Positions 16,041-27,914 are shown, counted from the stretch's first letter. The stretch is 64,000 nucleotides of DNA from Arthrobacter sp. KBS0703 (GCF_002008315.2 NZ_MVDG02000001.1:1116001-1180000); one strand, 5' to 3'. Notes: a model not told the origin generated them from the letters alone. Made by a program: numbers and translations.

Positions 16041-16122
16041 TGATGGCTCCTTTTCTTGTTATTGCCGGCAGAGGATGCCGGAAATGATGCAAACCGCGGT
16101 TGCGGCTTGGTTTGGGTATTCC

Positions 16123-17199
16123 TTAAGGAAGGACAACTACCTGGGCGCCGAAGACCAGCCCGGCGCCGAAGCCGATCTGCAGGGCCAGGCCGCCGCTCAG
16201 CTCCGGGTTTTCTTGGAGCAGCCGGTGTGTGGCCAGCGGGATGGACGCGGCCGAGGTGTTGCCGGCGTCGGCGATGTCCCGGGCCACGGTGACGGATTCC
16301 GGGAGCTTGAGCTTCTTGACCATTTCGTCGATGATCCGCATGTTGGCCTGGTGCGGAATGAAGGCGACCAGGTCTTCGGCCTGGATGCCTGCGGCGTCCA
16401 GGGCCTGCTGAGCCACCTTCGCCATTTCCCACACGGCCCAGCGGAAGACGGTCTGGCCGTCCTGGCGCAGTGTCGGCCAGATGGCCGCATCCGTGACGGC
16501 AACCTCGTCCGCGCTGAGGGCGCTGGCATGCTGAGTGGAGCCGTCCTGGTGGGCTGCCGAGTATTCCCGCACGTCCAGCAGGGAGTGGGTCATGCCGATG
16601 GCGTCCCACTTGCTGCCGTCCGAACCCCAGACCGACGGACCGATCCCGGGCGTCTCGGACGGGCCGATGACGACGGCGCCGGCGCCGTCGCCCAGCAGGA
16701 ACGAGATGGTGCGTTCGGTGTTGTCGATGACGTCGGAAAGCTTCTCGGCGCCGACCACGAGCACATACTGCGCGGTGCCGGAGCGGACCAGTGCGTCGCC
16801 CTGGGCGATGCCGTAGCAGTACCCGGCGCAGGCGGCGGAGATGTCGAAGGCCGGAGCCGGCGTCGCGCCGAGGCGGTCCGCGAGGCTGGCGGCCGCTGAC
16901 GGAGTGGCGAACGGGTGCGTCACGGTGGAGACAATCACCGCACCGAGCTGGGAGGCCTCGATGCCGGCCGACTGCAGCGCCTCGCGGGCGGCGCCTTCGG
17001 CCATGTCGATGACGCTGACGTCCGCGGGCGCACGGTGGCGGGTGATGATGCCGGTGCGCTGGCGGATCCACTCATCGGAGGAGTCGATCCACTGGCAGAC
17101 GTCGTCGTTGGTCACGATAACGTCCGGCCGGTAAGCGCCGATGCCCAGAATGCGGGTGTGCTCGTTGGCGGGCGACTGCTTCAGCGTGGGAACGCTCAT
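16123..17199 (-). CDS. fabH: 3-oxoacyl-ACP synthase III
   Basis: 358 aa from ATG 17199, which overlaps the fabD stop (ATGA). The upstream open frame is a fabD shadow and was not used. The catalytic triad is Cys in DISAACAGYCYG, His in IPHQANMRIID and Asn in AGNTSAASIP. FabH starts fatty acid synthesis by condensing acyl-CoA with malonyl-ACP. In this group it usually prefers branched primers, a family-level statement not testable here. Confidence 0.95.
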   Translation of the reverse strand: MSVPTLKQSPANEHTRILGIGAYRPDVIVTNDDVCQWIDSSDEWIRQRTGIITRHRAPADVSVIDMAEGAAREALQSAGIEASQLGAVIVSTVTHPFATPSAAASLADRLGATPAPAFDISAACAGYCYGIAQGDALVRSGTAQYVLVVGAEKLSDVIDNTERTISFLLGDGAGAVVIGPSETPGIGPSVWGSDGSKWDAIGMTHSLLDVREYSAAHQDGSTQHASALSADEVAVTDAAIWPTLRQDGQTVFRWAVWEMAKVAQQALDAAGIQAEDLVAFIPHQANMRIIDEMVKKLKLPESVTVARDIADAGNTSAASIPLATHRLLQENPELSGGLALQIGFGAGLVFGAQVVVLP

Positions 17200-18125
17200 G
17201 CCTGTCCTTCCAGTTCTGCGAATAGTGCAAGGGCTGCGGACAGGTCTTCGGGGGTTTTCACGGCCACGGTCTTCACGCCCGGCATGCCGCGCTTGGCGAG
17301 GCCGGCCAGGGTGCCTGCCGGCGCCAGTTCGATGACGCCGGTGACGCCCCGCTGCACGAGCGAGTCCATGCACTGGTCCCAACGGACCGGGCGGGACACC
17401 TGCGCGATCATGCGGTCGACGGCGGCAGCGCCATCCGTGACTTCCTGGCCGTCGAAGTTGGACAGGAGCGGGACTGCCGGGGCCTGCGGCTGGAGCTCGG
17501 GCTTCAGGGCCTCCAGGGCGCTCACGGCCGGTGCCATGTGCGAGGTGTGGAAGGCTCCGGCCACCCTGAGCGGAATGACGCGTGCTTTGGCCGGGGGATT
17601 CTCGGCCAGGGCCTTGAGCTGGTCAAAGGTTCCGGCGGCAACGACCTGGCCAGCGCCGTTGACGTTGGCCGGCGTGGCGCCGGCGGCTTCGATGGCCGAG
17701 AGGACCTCGGCGGGGTCCCCGCCCACCACGGCGCTCATGCCGGTCGGCGTGACAGCGGCGGCCTCGGCCATGCTGTTGGCGCGGACCCGGACGAATGTCA
17801 TGGCTTCTTTTTCGGTCAGCACACCGGCCAGGGCCGATGCCGTGATCTCTCCGACCGAGTGCCCGGCCAGGATGACCGGCAGCGAGCTGAGTTCGACGTC
17901 GAACAGCGACTTCGCGGCCACGAGCCCGGCGGCCACGATCAGGGGCTGCGCAACGGCGGTGTCCTTGATGGTGTCCTCATCGGAGGTGGTCCCGTGCGCC
18001 GTGAGGTCGATGCCTGCGATTTCGCTGAGGGAGGCCAGATGGCCTGCTACGGAAGGCAGTTCCAGCCAAGGGGCCAAGAATCCGGGGGTCTGTGAGCCCT
18101 GTCCAGGGCAGACGATTGCAAGCAC
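17196..18125 (-). CDS. fabD: Malonyl-CoA:ACP transacylase
   Basis: About 310 aa from GTG 18125 (VLAIVCPGQGSQTPGF), the family's usual N-terminus. An in-frame ATG at 18182 would add 19 atypical residues. The active-site Ser is in AGHSVGEITA and the His in GAFHTSHMAPA. It loads malonyl groups onto AcpP. First gene of the FAS II operon, 88 bases after fasR, with a palindrome (18192-18208) in the gap. Confidence 0.94.
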   Translation of the reverse strand: MLAIVCPGQGSQTPGFLAPWLELPSVAGHLASLSEIAGIDLTAHGTTSDEDTIKDTAVAQPLIVAAGLVAAKSLFDVELSSLPVILAGHSVGEITASALAGVLTEKEAMTFVRVRANSMAEAAAVTPTGMSAVVGGDPAEVLSAIEAAGATPANVNGAGQVVAAGTFDQLKALAENPPAKARVIPLRVAGAFHTSHMAPAVSALEALKPELQPQAPAVPLLSNFDGQEVTDGAAAVDRMIAQVSRPVRWDQCMDSLVQRGVTGVIELAPAGTLAGLAKRGMPGVKTVAVKTPEDLSAALALFAELEGQA

Positions 18126-18191
18126 GTATCCAGCTTTCCAAATTACCGCGTGATTCATGGTGTTTCCGTACACCAAGCTCACTGGGTCAGT

Positions 18192-18208
18192 TTGTAGGAA
18201 GTCTACAA
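18192..18208. promoter_or_regulatory. Putative FasR box upstream of fabD
   Basis: TTGTAG-GAAGT-CTACAA, a perfect 6-base inverted repeat with a 5-base spacer, 67 bases before the fabD start. A near copy with the same spacing lies before fasR (19495-19511). Assignment to FasR is inference from position and recurrence. Confidence 0.6.
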
Positions 18209-18212
18209 CGGT

Positions 18213-19457
18213 TCAGTTCGAGTTCCGCGCCGAATGGCGCTCCACGGCGGGCTTGGGCGGCGTCGAGAGCCGCCCCACGACGAGTGCGGCCTGAAGCACA
18301 AAGGCTTCCCGGGGGAGCAGCGGATCCCAGCCCGTGACGTCACAAACGCGCTTGAGGCGGTAGCGCACCGTGTTGGCGTGGACGAAGAGTTCCCGCGCGG
18401 TCGCCTCGAGCGAGTGCCCCAATTCGAGGTACGTGCCGAGGGTTTCCACCAGGCCGTTGGAGGCGGCCAGAAGCGGCCGGTAAATGTTCTTCACCAGCGA
18501 CCGGCGCGCCGCGTCATCACCGGAAATGACCCGCTCGGGAAGGAGATCGTCCGCGGCTACCGGGCGCGGCGCCGAGGGCCAGGCCCGTGCGGCGGTGAGC
18601 CCGGCGAACGCTGATTGCGCAGAGCTGCTGGCTTCGAGGAGCGAACTCGCCTCGGCGCCGTAGACCACCGGACCAGGCGCGAACATCTCGCTCAGCTTCA
18701 GGTACGCCGTTTCGCGGTCGTGGACGCCGCCCAGAATGAGGATCAGGCGGTCGCCCTGGATGCCCACCAGGGCGTCTTCCGCGTACCGGCCCGCGGTCCG
18801 CCGGAGCTCGCTCACGTAGCTGGCGCTGGGTTCCGACGGCGAGTTCCCCACCATCACGGTGAAGCGCTCCTGGGCCTTCCAGCCGAGGGCGGCGATCCTG
18901 GACCGCAGCGCATCGGTATTCTCGCCGCGCAGGATGGCGTCCACGATCAGGGCCTCGAGCCGGGTGTCCCAGGAGCCGCGGGACTCGGCGGCCCGCGCAT
19001 ACACATCGGCGGCGGCGAAGGCAACTTCGCGCGAGTACCGCAGCACGGCCTCGCGCAGCGACGGCTGGTCCGCCTCGGGAGCGATGACGGGGACCTGGTC
19101 CTCGACCACTTCCACCACGATCCGGATCAGCTGGAGTGCTTTCTGCAGGCTGATGGAGCGGGTGAGCTCGGTGGGTGCCGTGCCAAAGACGTCGGAAAGG
19201 ATCCAGGACGGGGAACTGGGCCGCTCGTACCAGGTGACAAAGGCGGCAATGCCGTTCTGCGCCACAAGTCCCAGCGCGGAGCGTTCGTCGGAGCTGAGCC
19301 GGCTGTACCAGGGCAACGACTTTTCCAGCTGCCGCATGGTGGTTGTCGACAACTGGCCAACACTGGCCCGGAGCTTTTTCAGGGTCTCTGTCTTTTCCGG
19401 CGTCATGGTGCGCGCCGGCGGTTTGCGCTTGGCAGGGGCGGGGGTTGGCTCGGGCAT
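18213..19457 (-). CDS. fasR: PucR-type transcriptional regulator of fatty acid synthesis
   Basis: About 414 aa from ATG 19457 (MPEPTPAPAKRK). The C-terminal PucR helix-turn-helix is clear: LGHSLEATARELFVHANTVRYRLKR. A GGDEF-like middle domain is likely (FTVMVGNSPSEP...LILILGG). Family precedent is Streptomyces FasR, which activates fabDHPF and lies in the same position. It lies upstream of and in line with fabD. Two matching palindromes flank it, suggesting autoregulation and operon control. Confidence 0.88.
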   Translation of the reverse strand: MPEPTPAPAKRKPPARTMTPEKTETLKKLRASVGQLSTTTMRQLEKSLPWYSRLSSDERSALGLVAQNGIAAFVTWYERPSSPSWILSDVFGTAPTELTRSISLQKALQLIRIVVEVVEDQVPVIAPEADQPSLREAVLRYSREVAFAAADVYARAAESRGSWDTRLEALIVDAILRGENTDALRSRIAALGWKAQERFTVMVGNSPSEPSASYVSELRRTAGRYAEDALVGIQGDRLILILGGVHDRETAYLKLSEMFAPGPVVYGAEASSLLEASSSAQSAFAGLTAARAWPSAPRPVAADDLLPERVISGDDAARRSLVKNIYRPLLAASNGLVETLGTYLELGHSLEATARELFVHANTVRYRLKRVCDVTGWDPLLPREAFVLQAALVVGRLSTPPKPAVERHSARNSN

Positions 19458-19494
19458 GCATCGAGCATACGGGGCCTGCCCGGCAACCTCCATT

Positions 19495-19511
19495 TTGTGT
19501 AAAGGCTACAA
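19495..19511. promoter_or_regulatory. Putative FasR box upstream of fasR
   Basis: TTGTGT-AAAGG-CTACAA matches the fabD-upstream palindrome in 10 of 12 arm bases with identical spacing. It lies 38 bases before the fasR start codon. Confidence 0.5.
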
Positions 19512-19574
19512 CCCCGGTTGTGCTGCATCACAACGCGCCATCGGCGCCGCATTGGCACTGCCGCAGCACGGCAA

Positions 19575-19683
19575 AACGACGACGACGGCCCCCACCTTTG
19601 GTGGGGACCGTCGTCGTTACGTTGTGCAGAGAGGGAACCCCGCCGGTTGAGCCTGCCGGAACCAGGTTTCGGCAGGCTCAACC
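19575..19683. terminator. Two tandem hairpins after aceE
   Basis: The first pairs about 19575-19596 with 19601-19619 (ACGACGG.CCCCACC type arms). The second pairs GGTTGAGCCTGCCG (19645-19658) with CGGCAGGCTCAACC (19670-19683). They lie just past the aceE stop. The second resembles dispersed REP-like hairpins in high-GC actinobacteria; other copies were not found in this window. Confidence 0.6.
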
Positions 19684-19691
19684 AGCAGCGG

Positions 19692-22433
<2,742 letters not shown>

Positions 22434-22798
22434 GTCCAACCTCTCTTTGCGCGCATTCATCGGCGCCCTCAGGTCCGGCAGGGTAGCTGCCCGGCGTGAA
22501 CGCGACGTGTGCGACATATCGGTTACAACAGCCCGGTCATGTGCGCCGGGCAGGGTTTTATCTCGTCTACGACTGCCAATTGATCCAGGGCGGTCGCCCC
22601 GCAGGCATAGATGTCACCAGTCACTCTAGCTGTGACGGCTTGCCGATGCGTAGCCGCGCCTGACGCCCCTGCCGTATTTGACCGTCATACTGGTTGTGTG
22701 ACGCAGAATAAGCCGCACCGCGGCCGCACTGGCTTGAAGCACACGCCTAAAGGGTGTTGGCTTGGAGTAATCGATATCACCATTCATAGGAGGAACAC
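22434..22798. other. Divergent promoter region between aceE and the DUF3052 gene
   Basis: 365 bases with no convincing gene. It must hold the promoters of aceE (minus) and the DUF3052 gene (plus). A strong AGGAGG at 22789 serves the latter. TTGACC and TATGAC-like hexamers near 22680 are possible promoter parts, but none is assigned firmly. Confidence 0.5.
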
Positions 22799-23218
22799 GT
22801 GAGCGAGGCCGACGCCGCCACTTCGGTAAATGTGGCGGAAAAATTGGGTTTCAAGAACGGGGATCTGATTCAGGAGTTCGGTTACGACGACGACGTCGAC
22901 TTCGACTTGCGTGACGACATAGAGGATCTCACCGGGTCTGAACTCCTGGACGAAGACGATCATGACGTTGTGGATGCCGTCATCTTCTGGTGGCGGGACG
23001 GCGACGGCGACCTCGTGGACACGCTCATGGATTCACTGACCACACTGAGCGAGAACGGTGTGGTCTGGGTGCTGACGCCGAAGTCGGGGAGGTCCGGTTA
23101 CGTGTCCCCCGCAGAGATCCAGGAAGCCGCGCCCACTGCCGGGCTTCACCTCACTACATCAGCGGGTGTGTCCAAGGACTGGAGCGCCACCCGCCTGGTG
23201 ACCAGGAAGAACAAGTGA
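22799..23218 (+). CDS. DUF3052 family protein
   Basis: 139 aa from GTG 22799 behind AGGAGG. The N-terminus [27 protein letters not shown] and the segment [22 protein letters not shown] are typical of this actinobacterial family. Strongly acidic centre. Function unknown. Its stop overlaps the start of the peroxiredoxin gene (GTGA), so the two are co-translated and possibly functionally linked. Confidence 0.88.
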   Translation: MSEADAATSVNVAEKLGFKNGDLIQEFGYDDDVDFDLRDDIEDLTGSELLDEDDHDVVDAVIFWWRDGDGDLVDTLMDSLTTLSENGVVWVLTPKSGRSGYVSPAEIQEAAPTAGLHLTTSAGVSKDWSATRLVTRKNK

Positions 23219-23712
23219 CGGCACCCGGCTCCGTTGCCACAACGGACGTCGTCAGTGCGCCCGCGGTAGGGGAGCAGGCGCCGGATTTCACGCTGGTGAA
23301 CCAGTTTGGTGAGCCCGTCCGGCTGGCCGACTTCCGCGGCCGCAACGTGGTCCTGGTCTTTTATCCGTTCGCTTTCTCCGGCATCTGTACCGGCGAGTTG
23401 TGCGAGATCAGGGACAACCTTGCTGTCTTTGAGCATTCCGACGCCGAAATCCTGGCCGTCTCGGTCGACAGCAAATTCGCCCTGCGGGCGTATGCCGAGC
23501 AAGAGGGCTACGGCTTCAGCCTGCTGGCTGACTTCTGGCCGCATGGCGCCGTGGCTGAAAAGTACGGCGTCTTTGACGCGGACAGCGGAATGGCGCGCCG
23601 CGGAACCTTCATCATCGACGGCGGCGGCACCGTCCGCTATGTCGTCGTCAACCCCCGGGGCCAGGCCCGCGACCTCGGCGAATACCGCCGCGTGCTGGCG
23701 GGGCTGGCCTAG
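23215..23712 (+). CDS. AhpE/BCP-like peroxiredoxin
   Basis: 165 aa from GTG 23215. The thioredoxin-fold peroxidatic site is [18 protein letters not shown]. The AhpE signature (F-x-GIC-x-GEL) is followed by a second Cys in C-x4-C spacing, as in BCP/PrxQ enzymes. It should reduce hydroperoxides; the second Cys would allow an intramolecular disulfide. It is coupled to DUF3052 upstream; sirtuin follows 9 bases later. Confidence 0.9.
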   Translation: MTAPGSVATTDVVSAPAVGEQAPDFTLVNQFGEPVRLADFRGRNVVLVFYPFAFSGICTGELCEIRDNLAVFEHSDAEILAVSVDSKFALRAYAEQEGYGFSLLADFWPHGAVAEKYGVFDADSGMARRGTFIIDGGGTVRYVVVNPRGQARDLGEYRRVLAGLA

Positions 23713-23721
23713 GTCCGACTC

Positions 23722-24651
23722 ATGGACCAGCGGCGCAGCGGGATCGGCCTGACGGGTTTTGCCAGTCAGCCGCCCGCGCCCCGGGCGCACCCGTCTTCCG
23801 ATGACCTCGAAGTGCTGGGCGGCATCAAGGAACTGCTGTCCGGGCTGCGCATGGCGCTCCTGACCGGCGCCGGCCTGAGCACGGATTCGGGGATCCCGGA
23901 TTATCGGGGGCCCGATTCGCCGCCGAGGTCGCCCATGACGTACCAGGAGTTCGTGCAGGATGCGGCGAACCGGCAAAGGTACTGGGCACGGAACCACATC
24001 GGCTGGTCCCACCTCCGCCGGGCTGATCCCAATGCGGGCCACGCCGCGGTTGCCGCGTTGGAGCGGCGGGGCCTCCTCACCGGGCTGATCACGCAGAATG
24101 TGGACCGCCTGCACGAGGACGCCGGCAGCGTGAACGTGGTTGACCTGCATGGCCGTTTTGACCGGGTGATCTGCCTGGACTGCAAACGTACATACTCCCG
24201 GCAGCTCCTCGCAGCCGTCCTGGAGGAGCTGAATCCGGACTTCCTGCGCCGGGCACTGGAATCCGGAGCCGGTAAAATCGCGCCGGATGCCGACGCCACA
24301 GTGGAGGACGCTGAACTTGTCGGCGGCTTCGTGGTTGCGCGGTGCCCTGCCTGCGGGAGTGTCCTCAAGCCGGACTTCGTGTACTTCGGCGAGAACGTCC
24401 CCAAGGACCGGGTTGAGCGCGCCTATGCCATGGTGGACCAGGCCGCCGCGCTGCTGGTCGCCGGTTCCTCGCTCAGCGTCATGAGCGGGCTTCGCTTCGT
24501 CCGGCATGCCGCGAAACAGGGCAAGCCCGTGGTCATCATTAATCGCGGCGATACCCGCGGCGATGAGCTTGCAACCATCAAGCTCGCAGCCGGGGTGAGT
24601 GAGGCACTTGCCTGGCTGGCCGCGGAGCTGCCCGGACTTCCGGAGCCCTGA
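23722..24651 (+). CDS. NAD-dependent protein deacylase (sirtuin, SIR2 family)
   Basis: 309 aa. NAD-binding motifs GAGLSTDSGIPDYRG and TQNVDRLHEDAG are present, with catalytic His in DLHGRF. The zinc site is CLDCKRTY and CPACGSVLKPDFVYFGE. It removes acyl groups from lysines. The N-terminal 30 residues are Pro-rich and probably disordered. It probably shares the DUF3052/peroxiredoxin transcript. Confidence 0.93.
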   Translation: MDQRRSGIGLTGFASQPPAPRAHPSSDDLEVLGGIKELLSGLRMALLTGAGLSTDSGIPDYRGPDSPPRSPMTYQEFVQDAANRQRYWARNHIGWSHLRRADPNAGHAAVAALERRGLLTGLITQNVDRLHEDAGSVNVVDLHGRFDRVICLDCKRTYSRQLLAAVLEELNPDFLRRALESGAGKIAPDADATVEDAELVGGFVVARCPACGSVLKPDFVYFGENVPKDRVERAYAMVDQAAALLVAGSSLSVMSGLRFVRHAAKQGKPVVIINRGDTRGDELATIKLAAGVSEALAWLAAELPGLPEP

Positions 24652-24733
24652 CCCGGATTGGCGTTTCAGGCCTTTGATCCGGTAGAGTCTATGTTCGTTG
24701 GTTGGAGCGCTTCGGCGTGAAAGTCGGCGAAAT

Positions 24734-24809
24734 GGGTCTTTAGCTCAGCTGGTAGAGCGCCACGTTTACACCGTGGATGTCATCGGTTCGATCCCGGTAG
24801 GACCCACCA
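24734..24809 (+). tRNA. tRNA-Val (TAC)
   Basis: 76-base cloverleaf: 7-bp acceptor (GGGTCTT with AGGACCC, one G-U pair), TAGCTCAGCTGGTAGAGC D-arm, anticodon stem CCACG/CGTGG with loop TTTACAC (anticodon TAC), T-arm with GGTTCGATCC, and genomically encoded CCA. Confidence 0.96.
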
Positions 24810-24811
24810 CG

Positions 24812-24851
24812 AAAACCCCGTCCGCAGGCCTGTCCTGCCGGGCGGGGTTTT
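24812..24851 (+). terminator. Terminator after tRNA-Val
   Basis: AAAACCCCG (24812-24820) pairs with CGGGGTTTT (24843-24851), with further internal pairing (CCGCAGG/CCTGCCGG) and a T-run. Confidence 0.85.
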
Positions 24852-24953
24852 GTGTTGCCCGGGGGATGCCCTCCGGCTGCTGCCGCCGGACCCTAAAGCC
24901 GTGCTTTGAAAGCCGGACCCTAAATTGTCACTGCCCCGCCATAGTCTGCGGGC

Positions 24954-25244
24954 ATGGAACATGTACTGGTGAAAACCGCTACCGACGGCCGGCCCGGTGC
25001 CGTCATCCGTGGCGGCCGTGAGTGGACTGTTGGGGCTGAGCCGGTCCGCTGGTTCGAACGCGTCAGCTGGTGGGAGGCCGAGCGCAGAATGCCCCTGGGC
25101 CTCAGCCGCGTGGACGTGGAGGTGTGGCGCCTTCAGGCGAGATTGGGGCGGAACGAAGGCTCGGCCCTGACCACTATGGAGATCATGCGCGACGGCCTGG
25201 GTGGCGGCTGGAAGCTGCGCAGCGCCATTGCCGATGCGGCTTAA
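24954..25244 (+). CDS. DUF6504-like small protein
   Basis: 96 aa. The pattern GRPGAVIRGGREWTV, then RWFERVSWWEAE and VDVEVWRLQARLG, fits the small beta-rich actinobacterial DUF6504 proteins. Assignment is by eye and moderate. Function unknown. It is followed by its own strong terminator. Confidence 0.65.
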   Translation: MEHVLVKTATDGRPGAVIRGGREWTVGAEPVRWFERVSWWEAERRMPLGLSRVDVEVWRLQARLGRNEGSALTTMEIMRDGLGGGWKLRSAIADAA

Positions 25245-25264
25245 AGATGCGGCTTAAATTGGAA

Positions 25265-25309
25265 AAGCCTTCCACCGCGACTATTGGGGGATGCCGCGGT
25301 GGAAGGCTT
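25265..25309. terminator. Terminator after the DUF6504-like gene
   Basis: AAGCCTTCCACCGCG (25265-25279) and its exact complement (25295-25309). Confidence 0.85.
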
Positions 25310-25564
25310 ACTTTGAATATACCGTGAACATTTGGAAACACGAAACTGTTTCGCCGTTCCGTCTGTAATTGACTTCGCCGTGCTCTCCCATTGATCTCCT
25401 GCCTCCCGCTTCGGTGCCGGACGCTGGGCCCATTGACGGCAAAAGCCATTATGATGGTAAGTGTTCAGCCAAATGAACAGATGCTGCGGGCTTCCGCTGT
25501 GTTGCCAAGGCTGGCCGCCGAAGCTGCCCGCGCTGTCAGAGCGCGCACCGATTGAAGGAGAATC
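25310..25564. other. Leader region of the iclR gene
   Basis: The gap from the DUF6504-like stop to iclR (320 bases in all) holds the terminator listed above, then about 255 bases with no gene and the palindrome at 25462-25479. AGGAGAA lies just before the iclR start. Confidence 0.5.
25462..25479. promoter_or_regulatory. Putative IclR operator upstream of iclR
   Basis: TGTTCA-GCCAAA-TGAACA is a perfect 6-base inverted repeat with a 6-base spacer, about 86 bases before the start codon. Similar sites precede the MFS gene and the D-2-hydroxyacid dehydrogenase gene. Confidence 0.6.
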
Positions 25565-26362
25565 ATGGTCGATTCCCGCACCGCCCGGCCCAACGACGGA
25601 TTGGGCAGCACTTCGCCGGCGCCGGCTGTCACCAGGGCGGCAGCCGTTCTGGAGGCCCTCGCAGGATCGGCCACGGGCCGGCTGACCCTCAGTGACCTGG
25701 CCCGCGAGCTGGGCATACCCAAGTCGTCGACGTCCAACCTGCTGCTCGCCCTCGAGGAGGCGCGGCTGATCAGCCGGCAGGGAGCCGAATATACCCTCGG
25801 CCGCAAGCTGGTCGAGCTCGGTGCAGCGTACCTGAGCCGGCTTGACGAGGTGCAGGAGTTCTACCGCTTCTGCGAGCAGGCACCCACCCTCTCCGGGGAA
25901 ACCGTCCGCATCGCAATGCTGGATGGCACCAACGTGATCTACCTTGCTCGTTATGAGGGCCATCCGGCCGTCAGGCTGACATCCAACATCGGTGACAAAA
26001 TGCCGGTTTCGCTGTGTGCTGTGGGCAAGGCCCTTATTGCCCGGCTCCATGACCATGACATCGACGCCATGTTTGCCGATGATGCGGAGCTTCCGGTGCT
26101 GACCCCGAAGTCCTTGCGCACGGGGGCGGAACTCAAGGCACAGCTCCGGGAGATCCGCGAGAAGGGCTACGCCTTCGAAGATGAGGAATCCACCACAGGC
26201 GTTGTCTGCCTCGCCGTGTCCGTGCCGACCCGCGGTGCTCACGGGCCCAGCCTGGGGCTTTCGGTGACCGCGCTCAAGGCGACGTTCTCCGAGGAGCAGG
26301 GCTCCCAAATGGTCAAGGAGCTCAATGAACTTGCGAGGTCCTTGGGCAATCCCATGGGCTGA
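25565..26362 (+). CDS. IclR-family transcriptional regulator
   Basis: 265 aa. The N-terminal winged helix has LTLSDLARELGIPKSSTSNLLLALEE. The effector domain contains RLTSNIGDKMPVSLCAVGKALIA, typical of IclR. Downstream in the same direction is an MHS transporter. Palindromes of one type at 25462, 26428 and 29588 suggest it controls itself, the transporter and the hydroxyacid dehydrogenase genes. The effector is probably a small organic or sugar acid (inference). Confidence 0.92.
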   Translation: MVDSRTARPNDGLGSTSPAPAVTRAAAVLEALAGSATGRLTLSDLARELGIPKSSTSNLLLALEEARLISRQGAEYTLGRKLVELGAAYLSRLDEVQEFYRFCEQAPTLSGETVRIAMLDGTNVIYLARYEGHPAVRLTSNIGDKMPVSLCAVGKALIARLHDHDIDAMFADDAELPVLTPKSLRTGAELKAQLREIREKGYAFEDEESTTGVVCLAVSVPTRGAHGPSLGLSVTALKATFSEEQGSQMVKELNELARSLGNPMG

Positions 26363-26427
26363 ACAAGCCTGCGATCCGCGTCACATTAGCGCCTTGGGGT
26401 GCGTGGCAACCTTGGGTATTGGCGAGT

Positions 26428-26456
26428 TGTTCATCATGTTGTACTCTGTTCAACAT
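26428..26456. promoter_or_regulatory. Putative regulator sites upstream of the MFS gene
   Basis: Two TGTTCA half-sites (26428-26433 and 26447-26452) and a 6-base inverted repeat ATGTTG/CAACAT (26436-26441, 26451-26456) lie about 75-100 bases before the transporter start. The match to the iclR-upstream palindrome is partial. Confidence 0.4.
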
Positions 26457-26529
26457 AGTGATCGACGCCATGGTGTTGCCGCTATCCCACAGGCCAACGG
26501 GGGCCTGTTGTGTCTTTGAGGGAGTGCTT

Positions 26530-27879
26530 GTGACTACTCGTACTGATTCACCGCTGGCTGATGCGGACGGCGCCGTCGTCGATCCGCAACAGCTGCGAAG
26601 GGCAACTCTTGCCAGCTCCGTCGGCTCCGCTCTGGAGTACTACGACTTCTACATTTACGGGCTCGCTACGGCCCTGATCTTCGGGCCGCTGTTCTTCAAG
26701 CCGCTCGGCGACGACGGCGCGCTGATCGCGTCCTTCGCGACCTACGGTGTGGGTTTCGCCGCCCGCCCGTTTGGCGGCATGATCTTCGGCTACATCGGCG
26801 ACAGGTTCGGCCGCAAGATGGTGCTCATCCTGACCATCGGCCTGATGGGCTCCGCCAGCTTCGCGATCGGCCTGCTGCCCACGTTTGAGCAGGCGGGCAT
26901 GCTCGGCGCAGTCCTCCTCGTGACGCTGCGCATCCTGCAGGGGCTCGGTGCGGGAGCCGAGCAGGCCGGCGCCACGACGCTTATTTCCGAAGTCGCACCG
27001 CGCCGCCGTCGTGGCTTCTTCGCGTCCTTGCCGTTCGTCGGTATCCAGCTGGGCACACTCCTTGGTGCCGGAACCTTTGCGCTGATTGCCATGGCCGACA
27101 AAGCTGTCCTGGAAGGCTGGCTGTGGCGTGTGCCGTTCCTGGCGAGCGTGATCCTGATTGCGGTGGCCATATTCATCCGGCTTCGGCTCAAGGAAACCCC
27201 GGTCTTCCAGGAGCTGGAGAAGCACAAGAGTGTGGTCAAGAACCCCATCGGCCAGCTGTGGAAGCACTCCAAAAAGAACGTCCTCATCGGCATCGGCCTG
27301 CGCATGGGCGAGAACGGCAACTCTTCGATCTACTCCGCCCTCCTGATCGCATTCCTGGCTTCGAAGGACGGGGTATTCCCGGGCGACAAGTTCATCGGTC
27401 CCGTTGGACTCCTCATCGCAGCAGGCTTCGCTGCCGTCATGGTGGTCACTTTCGGTGCACTGTCGGACAAGTTCGGCCGCGTGCCGGTGTACCGCTACGG
27501 CGCGCTCTTCCAGGCTGTCATCGCGCTCCCGGCGTTCTACTTGGTCACCCTGGGCAATGTCACGCTGGTCTGGGTGGTCATGGTGGTGGGCATCGCCCTG
27601 GGCGTCCAGTCCATGCTCGGCCCGCAGTGCCCCTTGCTGCCTGAGCTTTTCGGTTCCCAGTACCGCTTCACCGGTGTGGCCATGAGCCGGGAGCTCTCGG
27701 CTGTCATGGCGGGCGGGCTGGTTCCGCTGGTGGGGGCATCGCTCCTGGCGGCAACCCACCACTCCTGGCTGGTCCTCGCGTTCTACTCACTGGTGCTTGC
27801 GCTGATCTCCTTTGTTACCACGTTCTTCACTCCTGAGACCGTGGGCCGCGACCTCCTGCTCACCGAAGACGCCAGCTAG
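26530..27879 (+). CDS. MFS transporter, metabolite:H+ symporter (MHS) type
   Basis: 449 aa from GTG 26530, GGAG 6 bases upstream. The N-terminus LASSVGSALEYYDFYIYGLATALIF is the MHS signature. The loop motif GYIGDRFGRKMVL and its repeat GALSDKFGRVPVYR are present, and about 12 membrane helices are expected. Family members import shikimate, alpha-ketoglutarate, proline or similar acids by proton symport. The substrate here is unknown; context suggests a sugar-derived acid. Confidence 0.88.
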   Translation: MTTRTDSPLADADGAVVDPQQLRRATLASSVGSALEYYDFYIYGLATALIFGPLFFKPLGDDGALIASFATYGVGFAARPFGGMIFGYIGDRFGRKMVLILTIGLMGSASFAIGLLPTFEQAGMLGAVLLVTLRILQGLGAGAEQAGATTLISEVAPRRRRGFFASLPFVGIQLGTLLGAGTFALIAMADKAVLEGWLWRVPFLASVILIAVAIFIRLRLKETPVFQELEKHKSVVKNPIGQLWKHSKKNVLIGIGLRMGENGNSSIYSALLIAFLASKDGVFPGDKFIGPVGLLIAAGFAAVMVVTFGALSDKFGRVPVYRYGALFQAVIALPAFYLVTLGNVTLVWVVMVVGIALGVQSMLGPQCPLLPELFGSQYRFTGVAMSRELSAVMAGGLVPLVGASLLAATHHSWLVLAFYSLVLALISFVTTFFTPETVGRDLLLTEDAS

Positions 27880-27914
27880 CGCCACGCCAGCTCGCAGCAC
27901 TGTTACTTCGCCAG

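Noticed and set aside
14965..16899. 644-codon plus-strand frame across fabF, acpP and fabH
   Set aside because: Antisense shadow of three well-supported minus-strand genes.
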